Assembly (NCBI GenBank): GCA_943737045.1
Contig: CALSFV010000492.1
Coordinates: forward strand, 28,450 to 92,449
Origin: Parapristionchus giblindavisi
Lineage: Eukaryota > Nematoda > Chromadorea > Rhabditida > Diplogasteridae
DNA length: 64,000 nucleotides
Reading direction: 5' to 3'
The first letter of the stretch is position 1. The number at the start of each line of letters is the position of its first letter. The notes beneath the pieces were generated by a model. That model had not been told where the DNA came from. It saw only the letters and a program-made list of their open reading frames with translations, and made no database searches. Shown in pieces: positions 28,601-40,654 of the stretch. The position numbers and the translations under genes are program-made.

Positions 28601-31600
28601 AGAGTAAGTTACCTTATCCTCATCAATAGCAGCTATTTCAATATCTGTAGTATTCTCCATAAAGAATGAACCAGAATAGGCAACAGCACGAATACCTATG
28701 AGAGCATGTCTGAGGGAATTGACATTCTGACCGGGGGTGCGGAAATAGCAAAAAATAAATTTCTCTGTTTGATGTGGAATAAAATAGTGCTCTGCCAGGT
28801 GACCTCAGCCGTGCATATGAGAAAGTTTGATTTTGTGTCTGAAGGTTACTGTAAGAGAAAATGTTCGGTAGGTCAAAAAAAATATTTCGGTTCCCAAGCA
28901 TCCCATCGACTCTGGAGTGGTACCAATCGATTCCTCGAGCGAATACAAGCAACTTTTACTCCGATCACTTTTTAGTCAGGACTTCGAAGAATCGAGATAT
29001 TACGAAAATAAACTTTTGAACGTTAATTACTATGCGACGGTTCTCTAGAAGGAAGAAATTAAATTTGCTTAAATCGTTCTACATTCAATAACCTACCTTA
29101 TATTTAAATATGAAGGCAAACAAACCTGGTCAAATTTGGTTACGAAAGCAAAATATGACAGCAACTCGGTAAAAAAAGTTACTTCACGATCATTAGTGCG
29201 CATGTCATACTGTAGACACCTGTATCTTTTCACGGCTCTATGCCCGGACTCCCAATATAGGTTTAATTTATTTTGTTTTTACATGTTTTTTACTTAAAAT
29301 TAAAACACAAAATAGGGGGAAAACATTTCAAAACAGAATAAATTGAGCAAGAATAAACCAATTAATGGACCCGGGTATTGAGCCGTGAATAAGACAATAT
29401 GATCTGGTGTTTGAATCCATGCATGATTCAAATAAAATTCGTGCAATCAATGACTTGATCTAGCATGGAAAATACTCGAATCATGCATGTGTTAGTCGTG
29501 ATCATGCATGGATTTTGAGACTCAGTGCAAGACCACGCAAAATACATACATGATCACGAAGAATCCATGTATGATATCGAACCGTGGATATGCCATGTAT
29601 GATCATTAATGTCGAATCATGCTGTGTGATCATGTATGATCATCATGTCGAACTATACTTGTATGCGTGATCATGCATGGATTTAAACACCAGAGTGACA
29701 GGGCACCAAAAGATTGTCGTGAAGTAGTCATAGACTGAGTCACTGTCATATTTTGCGTTCAAATACAAAGTTGACCTCGTTTGTTAGTCTTCATATTTTA
29801 ATATAAGGTTTGGTATTAGATGTAGAACGATTTAAGCATATTTATTTTTTCCTTCTTTGAAATGGTATTATAGCAATTGGTGCCCTGTCATATTTTCTTA
29901 TTTACGGCTCTATACCTGGGTCCATTAATTGGTTTATTCTTGCTCAATTTATTCTGTTTTTAAATGTTTCCCCCTTTTTTGTGTTTTAATTTTAATTAAA
30001 AAACATGTAAAAACAAAATAAATTAAACCTATATTGGGAGTCCGGGCATAGAGCCGTGAAAAGAGACAGGTGTCTACAGTATGACAAGCGCACTAAGGAT
30101 CGTGAAGTGAGTTTTTTACCGAGTTGCTGTCATATTTTGCTTTCGTAACCAAATTTGACCAGGTCTGTTTGCCTTCATATTTAAATATAAGGTAGGTTAT
30201 TGAATGTAGAACGATTTAAGCAAATTTAATTTCTTCCTTCTAGAGAACCGTCGCATAGTAATTAACGTTCAAAACTTTATTTTCGTAATAACTCGATTCT
30301 TCGAAGTCTTGACTGAAAAGTGATCTGAGTAAAAGTTGCTTGTATTCGCTCGAGGAATCGATTGGTACCACTCCAGAGTCGATGGGATGCTTGGGAACCG
30401 AAATATTTTTTTTGACCTACCGAACATTTTCTCTTGCAGTAACCTTCAGACACAAAATCAAACTTTCTCATACGTATGGCTGAGGTCGCCTGGCAGTGCA
30501 CTATTATATTCCACATCATACATTTTCGAGCACCCACATTGTGAGTGAGCACTTTTGTTGATGCGGTCAGTTTTGAAACTCGAGACCCATCTAGGAATAT
30601 GCGGGAGATTGAGATCATACATTTTCGGTACCCTCGCCGTCTATTTTTATATAGTGGGTCAATTCTCGAAATATGGTGGGTTGATTCACAAAATTCGTTA
30701 TTTTCGCATAAAAATCGTCATTTTTAGCTTCATTCTTTTATCAAGTGGCCTAAAATGGGCCTTATATAGTGGGTCAATCCTCGCACTGCGAGGGTATGGC
30801 AATGTATGATTGAGATTAGTAAGAATCACCTAAGATCGGGTCAGTTTCGAGTACTTGAGGTGTAGATCGGGTCAGATTTGTTCAAATTCGGGTCAGTTTA
30901 TAATTCGCAAAAAACAACGGATTGTGGGTGGGACGAAAATGTATGTTCCACATCAAACAAAAATATTTATTTTTTGCTATTTCCTCTCATATGTGAGTCC
31001 TCTCAGACAGTCTCTCCTATATCATACATTTTCATACCCTCATAATGTCAGCATCGACCCACTATATAAGGCTCATTTTGCATGCCAAAAAATACAATCA
31101 TATATAGTATATCATACATTTTCATACCCTCATAATGTCAGCATCGACCCACTATATAAGGCTCATTTTGCATGCCAAAAAAATACAATCATAAGTGGGC
31201 GACATTGCCGCTAGCGGCAAAAACAAACCCGGTTTTGGCACCCGACCCATCCGAATTAGCTAAAATTCAATAAACAATGAAAACGGTTTAGCCAAAATTC
31301 ACTAAAAAAAGACCCACCCGATTTTAATTTCCACCGACAAAGGTTTCCCACGTACGATTATAATTTAAGCGAAAAATAACGATTTTTCTAAATCGACCCA
31401 TTAAATTTCAGAAATAGACCCACTACATAAAACAATATTGTGAAGGTGTCGAAAATTTATGATAGTATATATAAGCATATATATATATGGATAGAATGAT
31501 ATGATAACTAACCAGCAGATGATCGTATTCTAACCATAACATCAAATGCGATCTGTTTACTAATAGAATGAGAGAGATCATAGAGGAATCTATTCGAATC

Positions 31601-32025
31601 CTTTCCTGCCTATAATAGTACTTTAGTTAAGCATTGATAAAATCGTCATCATCATGTAATTATAATGAGGAAGCACAATTACTACACAATCATCCACACT
31701 TCTTTCAAAAATATTGTTTATATAATATAATATATACCATATCTTGGATCTTTTAAGCCATTTCACACCGTTAATAAGAAAAGAGGATCTTTCAAATGAC
31801 TACATTTTCTTTCAGTTCTTGTTTTGCATGACAGTTCTCAGCGTATTAATAGTACAGTATCTATTTCTCGATCATCCTCCTCTACATATCAATGTAAGTA
31901 ATAGATATATAATAGATATCATTAGATATTCTCGAATTCGTCCCTAATACGAATACGGAAATCCATCTATCCCTATTCTGTGTACACATCACCCTGTTAT
32001 TATATATATTTGATGGAATAAAGAA

Positions 32026-32056
<31 letters not shown>

Positions 32057-35000
32057 GTATTAAAAGGTATCGTATACTGTGAATAGATACGATAGATACC
32101 TCAAAGTATTGATATTTGTATATGGAACCTCCAGTGATAGCACTCAATTGAGCAATAGTAGCAACATCAATGAATGAATTGGGAAAGAGGAAGAGATCTA
32201 CACAACATCCACCTCTGAATATTCAAATATAGATAAAGACATTCACTTAATACTCGCTATTCAGATAAATATACCGTTAAAACGAAAGAAAACGACACAA
32301 GTAGGAGATTGTACGGAATTTTAGGAGATTTTTCCATATTTGTCATTATTTTTCAATTTTACAACTTTCTGTGTTGATTTTCATGGAAAATGACATTGGA
32401 GTTTCATTCGGAGGTGGCTCACCAACTAAATTAAGAAAGAATAATCAAATTTGAAATTCAATGAAAAAGTTGGATTTTCTGGTAAAGTTGCCTTTTTGAT
32501 GGAGAGATGGGTCTATGTTTGGAAGAGCAATTTTGAGTAAAATTAGATACGGAATTTAGATCCTGAATCCAACATAGACCAAAGTGGAATGGTTGGTAGA
32601 TTCCATAGCCCAAAATTCATATAATTTGGAATAACGGTCAAGGAAATATAACTGATCCATATGCTGAAAAGTATGGAAAAATAGGAGATTTTTCCGTATA
32701 ATCTCCTACTTGTGTCCTTTTCTCTCGTTTTGACGGTACAAGCATGGTCCATGGCTATCCCATGGACAGAGATTCCTATTTTGCATATGGAAATGTAAAA
32801 CGAACGCGTCAAACTCATTTGCCAGAGCGTTATCCCACCGTAGGTACCATGGGATAACGCGCTGGAAATCCTCTTAAACGCAAAAATTACTAAATTTCTT
32901 AAGTTTCATGTTTTTCTCTGTCGGTACTCAATCAGATTGAGATACAATGCATGTAATTTAGTGCAGTATTGAACGAAATCGCATATTATTAAAATCAGTT
33001 CTCGTTCTTACTGTAAGTTAAATAGTGTAACTGTCACGTAGTTATTGCAAACTGAAATAATAACGAAGTTTAAAAAAATTTATTTTCTCCCATTTTTGGT
33101 GTACTACCCGCATTTCCCCCCTGAAAATCTACGTTACCCACCCGCATTTTTTTTACCGTGGGATATATGCAGACCTTGTTTGAATATATTATATCAATAA
33201 TAATACAAATATAAGTATACCTGACACAAGATTCTCCCAATTTTGTATAGAATTCAGTCTGAGGTGTTAAGATTGTCTGAAACAAATAAGTTATTTAATG
33301 GAGCAAGTGAAGAGGGGATAACAAAATCAAAAAAATCAAATAAACAATTGTAAAAAAGAAATGAAAGAAGTGCCGGTATACAATATAATAAACCTTTTCC
33401 TTATCCGTTCCAAGTAGTTTTCTATCTTCTCTTGGTTTAAGCTTTCCAGGTGCTTCAGCCAATGGAAGAGATGATGTGAATACAAATAGTTTACCACTTC
33501 GATCACAACACTAATATATATATATTTATCAATGTAATGGATGATTGTATCATGATATCACCTTGAGAGCATCTAATCCAGCTTGTACAACAGGACCAAG
33601 AATAGTAGTTGTTACTTTATTACCATCAAATATCTTAGGTAGTTCAGATAAAAGAGAACGAATTGATGATCGAGCCTTAATATTATAATTGTGCTTACTG
33701 TTCAACTTCCGAAATGTTACAGTATATTTATTTATTTATTTATTTTATATGAGGGGGAGGGGGATGAAAATATTTATATTAAGTATCCAAGTAAGTAATT
33801 TTCGTCGAAAATATAAACAAATATTGAGGCAATTTATTTAATCATAGATCATATATAGCGGATACTATTCTCCATCTTTATTATTAGGATTATAAGTAGA
33901 ATAATGGTATTTTCGTGTAGTCAACTCTTGGAATCAGCTTAATAATAATATTATAATATGTCCTTCTGTAAAATCTTTCCGAAAATCCATCGCTTCATTA
34001 CCATCGTTGTAGGAATTTCTTTTTATTTGTAATTTTCATCTTTGCTACCCAAGTCGTAGCATCGTATTTATGCGTACTCCACTATCAAATATTTGATCAG
34101 AAATTATACTTTACTTTCGCACCGCATAAAGTATATTATTATTATTACCTGTGATAAAGGAAGAAGTAGTCCATCAACAATAGGAACAAACACATCTTCC
34201 ACATCTGATATCACCAGCATTCTTGGCTATACATATATAATTAAAATAATTATTATTAAAATATATAAACATTAGTTTGTATGAGTACTAATGTTTAGAT
34301 ATAAAATGTATATAACTTAAGCATACTCGATATAATTACATTTAACATATCAGAATCAGGATTTAGTGATATTTCAACTCATATAACAATACCATAAGTA
34401 AAATACACCGGATATATAATTAATTACCAGAATGATTTTTCGAGTTTTCGATGTGCGATGTGTAATAAAATAATTAAAATACCTGGATGGATGATAGATC
34501 AAAGAAATGAATATTTTGATCGAATGCAGCTAATCCAATATGGATCAATGATTCTTCCATTCCCAACTCTCTATAATAACAATAGTTAAGAATAATACAA
34601 TATAAATTACGCACAATATATCATTAAACACATATTAGTATTATATCAAATTCAAAATGTGAGGATAAATAATGATATTTAATATTACTTAGGTAGATTA
34701 TCAAGAAGTGATTCAAGATTAGCACAAATGGTTGAAACCAATCCATTATTCAATGCATTGTATGATACATCAATCATGAAGATGAAGGCTGGCTCTTTAG
34801 GAGGAAGTCCATTCTGTATTCAATCAATCAATAACCATATGTATTGATAATAAATAAGAATACCTTGCAGTATTGTTTAGTAGCACCATATTCATAAGCT
34901 CCATAATACAATTCAGGTCGATGTTCAACATCAGATCTTCTTCCAGTATGATCCAAATGGGCAAAATACCATTGATCAACTATAATATATCATATGATAT

Positions 35001-37636
35001 AGAGTATAATAAAATATAATCTATACCAGTAGTATTAGCAGTACAGAATGGACAACGGAACTTGGTTCCTCCTTCTATAAACTCCATATATGGACACATA
35101 TATGCTTTACATCTAGCACATCTAACAGGTCCTTGTTCATATTCAATCAATGGGGGACTTCTCTGAATACATACACTCATTCATTCTTTTAAAGAATAAC
35201 AATAATAATTGATCACAACTGATCCTACTCCTAATCATACATACGTGGGCAACCTTTGTTGCTGGAAACTAAAATCGGGTGGATTTCACGTATGCTCCTA
35301 ATACATCTATTATAGATTCAACTTTATCAAATGGAATAAACGCGAAAAAAATATTATCGATTTGTAAAATACTACATATATTCCAATATTTTCTAATCAT
35401 CATTTGTAATTAGTAACAAACCTCCCGTTCATCCAATTTGGCAAATGGAGAAATGGCAAATACAAATGGAATCTGAGTTGTCTTGAGTAAATCTTGATTG
35501 TGTGGAGCAACATATAGAGATGATCTCATCATACGAGGATTCGTATTACCTACAACATATACATATATATTATATATCATCTTATTCATATACAACCACA
35601 ACTATTATAATTCAAAGCCAACAAGTACCCCTAATTGTAAGGAAAGAGTTTGTCTGTCTCATTAAGTATGGTAATGATATACATGATATGTCAATATCAA
35701 GGTATGATGTGTCCCCTTATCAGTGATATACATTAGTTGACCTTGATCCTGTGAGAAGAATGGAGTACTTGTGAGAGGAGGATTCTCAGCATATGGTTGT
35801 CCAGTTGGAAATAATCCACTACGAACTAAATCATCTTCTTGTAATTGAACCTATTAATTGTATTCATTATCTCTATTCATATTCAATTGAATCATACCAC
35901 ACTTGGCATAAGATTAGGATCCAATCTCTGTTGTCGTTGTTGAGGCATACCAGGAGGACCACCTGCATATCCACCTCCACTCATCATTGGAGGTCCACCA
36001 CTCATCTGACCAGGTGGACCAGGAGGACCACCCATCATAGGTGGGGGTCCACCCATCTGACTAGGAGGTCCACCGGGATAAGGACCAGACATAGAAGGAA
36101 CACCTGATGGAGGTCCTGGTGGACCACCCATCATAGGAGGATAACCAGTTGATGGAAATCCAGAATGAGACCCTTGTTGTTGTTGTGCAGACATTGGAGG
36201 CATTCCAGGCATACCTCAAAAGAACCAATATAACTACTACAATATAAGATGAGATCAAATCAAGGATACATGAGTATATCACTGTAGATATACTTATATG
36301 TAGGTGCTCATCGATATACTCATGTCCAAAACATATCATCTAATAGAACCTTTATTATTCCATCATACTGTAATCCAATTCCGATTATCGGTTGTCAATT
36401 TCTATTTATCAAATAGTTCCATAGGTCGAAAAGTATGTTACAAAGCACCAAGCCTGACCGCATTTTGAGCCAAAATTTTCCAAAAAATCGTAAAACTTGA
36501 CCGCATTTTGAGCCAAATTTGCCAAAAATCGAAAAACCTGACCGCATTTTGAATACCGATAACCTAGCTATTCGACCTATGAATAGTTCGATAAAAAAAA
36601 CTGCTCAATAAATTTTCTGTTAAAAATATGGTTAAAAAGTTTAAACACATATATAAATAGCAACGTTAGACATACCCTGAGGAGCGAATGATGGTGGACC
36701 AAGAGGAGGTTGCGGAGCTCCCATTGATGTTGGAGGACGATTACCTCCTGGATAACCTTCTGGCACTCCCATTGGTGGTTGAGCTCCCGTTGGTGGTTGA
36801 GGAGCTCCCATTGGAGGTTGATGAGCTCCACTTGGTGGCTGAGGAGCTCCCATTGGAGGATGATGAGCTCCACTTGGTGGCTGAGGAGCTCCCATTGGAG
36901 GTTGATGAGCTCCACTTGGTGGCTGAGGAGCACCCATAGGTGGATGTGGAGCTCCCATTGGAGGTTGATGAGCTCCACTTGGTGGCTGAGGAGCACCCAT
37001 ATGTGGATTTGGAGCTCCCATTGGAGGTTGATGAGCTCCACTTGGTGGCTGAGGAGCTCCACCTGGTGGCTGCGGCGCTCCAGGATAACCTCCCAAAGGT
37101 TGTTGAGGACCTCCATGAGGTGGATGATTCACTGGAGGTTGTTGATGCTGAGGCTGGCCATTAGGATGTTGAGTATTATGAATGTGGGGAGCACCAAAGG
37201 GGGCATGGGGTACTTGAGGGCCTCCAACGGGAAGAGATTGAGTAGTACCAAATGAAGGAGGACCATTGGATACGGTAGGAGGACCATTCATTTGTTGTGA
37301 TACACCTTGAGAATTAGATGAAGGAATACCCATTTGGGGTTGACTAGCAGGTTGAGGTGTTCCCCACTGAGGTTGTTGAGGAGCACCACCATGGAATCCA
37401 TTTGATGGAGCAGCATATTGAGGTCCTGGTGGTCCTGGGGGAAATCCAGTGGGATGACCTTTCGGTGCTGTAATAATAACACCGTAATCTGTCATTATAC
37501 AATAAATTTACATTTAAAATCAATTCAGAATCATGTACGTACGTTGAGGTTGTGAGAATTGCTGCTGAGGTTGCATACCATTCTGTGGAGGATAGCCTTG
37601 ATATTGTCCTCCTGGATGAGGAGGCTGATATGCCAT
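25535..37636 (-). CDS. sec24: SEC24 (C/D type) COPII cargo-selecting coat subunit
   Basis: About 20 exons. The amino part is Pro/Gly/Gln-rich: exons 37543-37636, about 36676-37469 with repeats of [14 protein letters not shown], and 35898-36214. The zinc finger in 35027-35162 reads [19 protein letters not shown]. Then the trunk ([21 protein letters not shown]), beta-sandwich ([17 protein letters not shown] in 28613-28695), helical part (MKHDALAGG) and gelsolin-like part ([15 protein letters not shown]). SEC24 pairs with SEC23, binds cargo export signals and builds COPII vesicles at ER exit sites. The ending [17 protein letters not shown] fits SEC24C/D. Two last exons of equal length exist. Introns at 27128-28612 and 28696-31511 carry large foldback elements. 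Start: first ATG, giving [11 protein letters not shown]. Confidence 0.93.
25728..25808 (-). CDS. sec24: SEC24 alternative last exon, proximal copy
   Basis: 81 bases: a [20 protein letters not shown] segment, then IRKLLS and stop, with a GTATTACAG acceptor. Same length, same phase and same first four residues as the distal copy, differing at about ten positions, mostly conservative. The intron to it is 72 nt. Each copy has its own stop, so only one can be used per transcript. Confidence 0.8.
   Translation of the reverse strand, partial: DKTGPSGMSYIDFVVYVHQEIRKLLS
27166..28574. mobile_element. Foldback element A in a SEC24 intron
   Basis: Two arms of about 600-650 bp in inverted orientation (27180-27790 against 27950-28560), with markers GGCGCCTTTTCCTAAAAAG and ACAGGCTCCATGAGTG in each, and outer ends containing ATCTGAGA. 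No transposase is visible. A single arm recurs at 47850-48120 and a more complex version from 62090 to the window end. Confidence 0.85.
28697..31021. mobile_element. Foldback element B in a SEC24 intron
   Basis: Arms 28740-29410 and 29900-30500 are inverted copies (markers GAGGAATCGATTGGTACCAC, CCCGGACTCCCAATATAGG). The outermost ends (TGTCTGAGGG at 28706; CCTCTCAGACAG near 31000) pair across a 400-bp insertion in the right arm. The centre (29410-29710) repeats GATCATGCATGG. No coding frame of note. Confidence 0.8.
31019..31186. repeat. Tandem duplication of an 82-bp unit
   Basis: Two near-identical copies containing CATACATTTTCATACCC, GCATCGACCCACTATATAAG and CATTTTGCATGCC. Related single copies appear near 30744-30810 and 45225-45315. 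Confidence 0.85.
31191..31355. mobile_element. hAT-like MITE family 1 copy in a SEC24 intron
   Basis: CATAAGTGGGCGACATTGCCGC on the left and TTTCCCACGTACG on the right, with the family interior (GCTAGCGGCAA, ACCCGACCCA, TTTTAATTTCCA). The flanks do not give a clean duplication, so the copy may be old. Confidence 0.6.
32274..32736. mobile_element. Inverted-repeat element in a SEC24 intron, TA-flanked
   Basis: Ends CCGTTAAAACGAAAGAAAAC and its near-complement, about 38 bp matching inward to AAGTAGGAGATT, flanked by TA (32272-32273, 32737-32738). No coding frame. 463 bp. Confidence 0.75.
35236..35294. mobile_element. hAT-like MITE family 1, 59-bp internally deleted copy
   Basis: Begins CATACATACGTGGGCAACC and ends CACGTATG, with an exact 8-bp duplication CTCCTAAT on both sides (35228-35235, 35295-35302). 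Only the ends and a few interior bases remain, yet it kept its target duplication. In a SEC24 intron. Confidence 0.85.
36420..36581. mobile_element. hAT-like MITE family 2, SEC24 intron copy
   Basis: Ends CATAGGTCGAAAAG and CTATTCGACCTATG, exact 8-bp duplication AATAGTTC (36412-36419, 36582-36589). The interior is three copies of a TGACCGCATTTTGA unit. It is inverted relative to the MK2 intron copy at 22458-22818; a third partial copy lies near 47090-47155. Confidence 0.88.
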
Positions 37637-38880
37637 AACCTATATACAATCATCATTATTCTTAATATTAACAGTAAATATTATAGATACAATAACTTCT
37701 CAAAAGCTTAACATCTCTGTGTAACCGGTGCACCGGCCGGTGTTCAACTTCCAGGTCATCTTTTACGGTAGTTTCAAAGAACACAAAGGAAATTCTGTAC
37801 GAGACTAATCGACGGACGTTTTTTGTTGTGATGCTAGCTTTCAAATTATAATTTGTTTTCTCTCTCATATTATCTCTTTATCTTTATTATCTCTTTATTT
37901 TGTTGAATTACCTATTGTCCGCATATTCTAGATTGATCTTAATATGTTATAGTTTATTAATATGTTATCATTGACGAACATACTTATCTCACAGTGTTTT
38001 AAAAGTTCTGTTAGCGACAAGTGCACCGCACACCAAGCGCACTACACGCACCACCTACACCACCTCACCCCACACAATGTGTTAAATGCACCCTAATTTT
38101 TCTTTTTTTTCTTCTAATAAAGCAGCACTACCAGTATTATTTTTCTCTGGAAATGCATCTACTTGCAAGTCGAAATCAAATTAATTGTTTATACACAAGT
38201 TTCATTTACAATTATGGGGATAATGAAATTGCATAATATTCAAGTGTTTATTATTGCTATTTAAAAACAGGCGTGGGTTTACAGACCAGGGAAAGTGAAA
38301 GTTTCACTCTAAATGGGCAGTGAAACATGGCATCAATTGATTATTTTAGGGGGGGGGGGGTTAAAAATCATTTCTAAATTTTCAGTAAAACCCACGTATG
38401 TTTAAAGAAAGCAAAAAGACAGGACATGGGAACTTTACAAAAGAGAGAAAATGGGGAGAAGTTGACCTAGAGGGAGGAAAGATAATATATTTATAGGGAA
38501 AAAAACAAAACGATACGGTGATAGAAAAAGAAGGGGGAATATATCAACACCGTAATGAGAAATAACATGGAAAGAGCAATTGCCCTGGTATTTTTTTCCT
38601 ATCAGGCCACCGGCAAGGTTCCTGGTAGGAAACGCTGCCGGGTTCCCGGTAGCCTATCAGGAATTTGCACCACTCACTTCTCAAGGAGTAATTTGTTTCT
38701 TACAAGACTAATGAATTATAAACGAATAAAAATGGCAATATGTACAAGGCACAACGAGGAACGACCAGACAATAAAAATATGCACACATTAACGAAAAAA
38801 TCAATATGAAGTGGGAAAATTTGAGAACAATTACAGCGGGGACTTCGGGTCCATTCCAGCGGACGAATCAAATATAATTT
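37637..38880. other. Upstream region of SEC24, no gene seen
   Basis: Contains a 12-base G run near 38350, a short CCTATCAGG-ended inverted repeat near 38600-38665 and otherwise unremarkable AT-rich sequence. The SEC24 promoter should be in its left part. No coding frame that I can support. Confidence 0.5.
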
Positions 38881-38894
38881 CTTCAATGTGTATG

Positions 38895-38970
38895 TCAAAG
38901 AGTTTCTGCTTGTGTGTCGTCTGTAGATCCATTGGGAATGGGAGAAGAGAATGTGGTGGACGACTGATCA
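38895..38970 (-). CDS. Candidate last exon, Ser/Thr-rich, of an unidentified gene
   Basis: After a CTTTCCAG acceptor the frame reads DQSSTTFSSPIPNGSTDDTQ then AETL and stop. A related exon with the same upstream bases is at 40592-40654. GC content is well above the surroundings. It could be the end of the gene whose other candidate exons lie at 45405-53303. Confidence 0.35.
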
Positions 38971-40115
38971 CTGGAAAGAAAATGATGTAGCGATATCTAT
39001 AGTGTTCTCAGTTATTCCTACACTATCCCGAGATCTATTTAAAGTAAAATTTCCCGCGCTTCGTTTATTCTTTATTCTGATTGAAATCATCAGTAATCTT
39101 AATTATTCATAGTAGAAACTGTAACAGTAGTCCCACTAGAACTCAGATCTACAGTAATCTCACTAGAGCTCAATCATCATACAGTAATCTTCACTACTGT
39201 TAAAACCTACAGTAATGCCATCTAGAGTTAGACCTACAGTAATCTAAACTACATCTAAGAGCTACAGTAATTCCATTACAGCTCAGACCTACAGTATTTC
39301 CCCATAAGAGCTCAGACCTACAGTATTATGAACTAGAGCTGAGACCTATGATAATCACTACCAGAGCTCAGACCTATGGTAATTATTACTAAAGCTCATA
39401 ACTACAGTAACCCCTACAGTAATGCCGACTAGAGCTCAGAGCTACAGTAATCCCCACTGGAGCTCATACCAACAGCACTCCCATTACAGCTCTGAACTAC
39501 AGTAATCCCATTAGACCTTAGACCTACAGTAATCTCTACTACAGCCCAGAGCTACAGTAATCCCCACTGAAGCTCATACCAAAAGTATCCTCAGTAATTT
39601 ATATCCCGAGGTATATTTAAATATATCTTTCTCGTGCTTCGTTTTTTCTCTGTTCCGATCGAAATTTACACTAATCTTAACTATTCCTGGTAGAGCTCTA
39701 GTTGAGAATACTGTAGGTCTGAGCTCTAACTGTAACAGTAGCCCACTATAACTCAGACCTACGGTAATCCCACTAGAGCTCAGTCATCATACAGTAATCT
39801 CTACTACAGCCCAGAGCTACAGTAATCTTAATTATTCTTAATAGAGCTCTAGTGGAGAATACTGTAGGTCTGAGCTGTAACCGTAACAGTAGCCCACTAT
39901 AACTCAGGCCTACAGTAATACCGACTAAAGCTTAGATCTACAGTAATCTCCACAACAGCCTAGAGCTACAGTAATCTCCAGTAGAGCACATACCAACAAT
40001 ATTCCAATTACAGCTCAGACCAATAGTATCTCCACTAGAGCCACTAGAATTCAGTCCTACAGTAATCCCACTAGATCTTAGACTTACAGTAATCTCCACT
40101 AGAGCTCATACCAAC

Positions 40116-40262
40116 CGTACGTAGACAACCATTGTCGCCCGAAATTAAATTCGGGTGGGCCGGAAGCCAAAATCGGATGCGTGCGAAATAAGATTTCATT
40201 TTGAGTGAATTTTGGCTAAAGAGGATTGGCCTTATCGCTATCAACAATGCCGCTCACTTAAG
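40116..40262. mobile_element. hAT-like MITE family 1 copy inserted in the satellite
   Basis: Flanked by an exact 8-bp duplication ATACCAAC (40108-40115, 40263-40270). The ends are eroded (CGTACGTAGAC / CTCACTTAAG), but the family interior (GAAATTAAATTCGGGTGGG, ATCAACAATGCCGCT) is clear. Confidence 0.8.
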
Positions 40263-40591
40263 ATACCAACAGTAACTAGAGCTCAGTCCTATAATAATCT
40301 CCATTAGACCTTACACCTACAGTAATCTCTACTGCAGCTCAAAGCTACAGTAATCCCCAATAGAGCACATACCTACAGTGATCCTTACTAGAGCTCATGC
40401 CAACAGTAAAACCACTATAGCTCAAACCTACAGTAATCTCCACTAGAGCTCAGATATACAGTAATTCCACAGGAGCTCACAGCTACAGTAATATCCATTA
40501 GAGATCACACCTATAGTAATATCAACTATAGCTCATATCTACAGTGATCCCACTATAGCTCAGACTACCGTAATCCAAATAGAACTCATAC

Positions 40592-40654
40592 CGCGTTTCC
40601 TCGGTAGATCGACTGCTGGGAGAGGGCGAAGATGCTGAGGCGGTCGACTGATCA
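40592..40654 (-). CDS. Candidate exon duplicated from or with 38895-38970
   Basis: Acceptor ACTTCCAG, then DQSTASASSPSPSSRSTEET, then a GTATGA donor. It shares the first codons and the preceding intron bases with the exon at 38895-38970, and both are followed on the plus strand by the same satellite module, so exon and flank were duplicated together. Confidence 0.35.

Noticed and set aside
28638..30618. Frames reading [11 protein letters not shown] or SYARLRSPG in both foldback arms as a transposase
   Set aside because: Short, mirrored in both arms and without any transposase motif; simply the repeated arm sequence.
36577..37255. Long frames on both strands overlapping the SEC24 Pro-rich exon
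   Set aside because: They are readings of the [14 protein letters not shown] repeat in other frames; the SEC24 frame is continuous with conserved exons on both sides.
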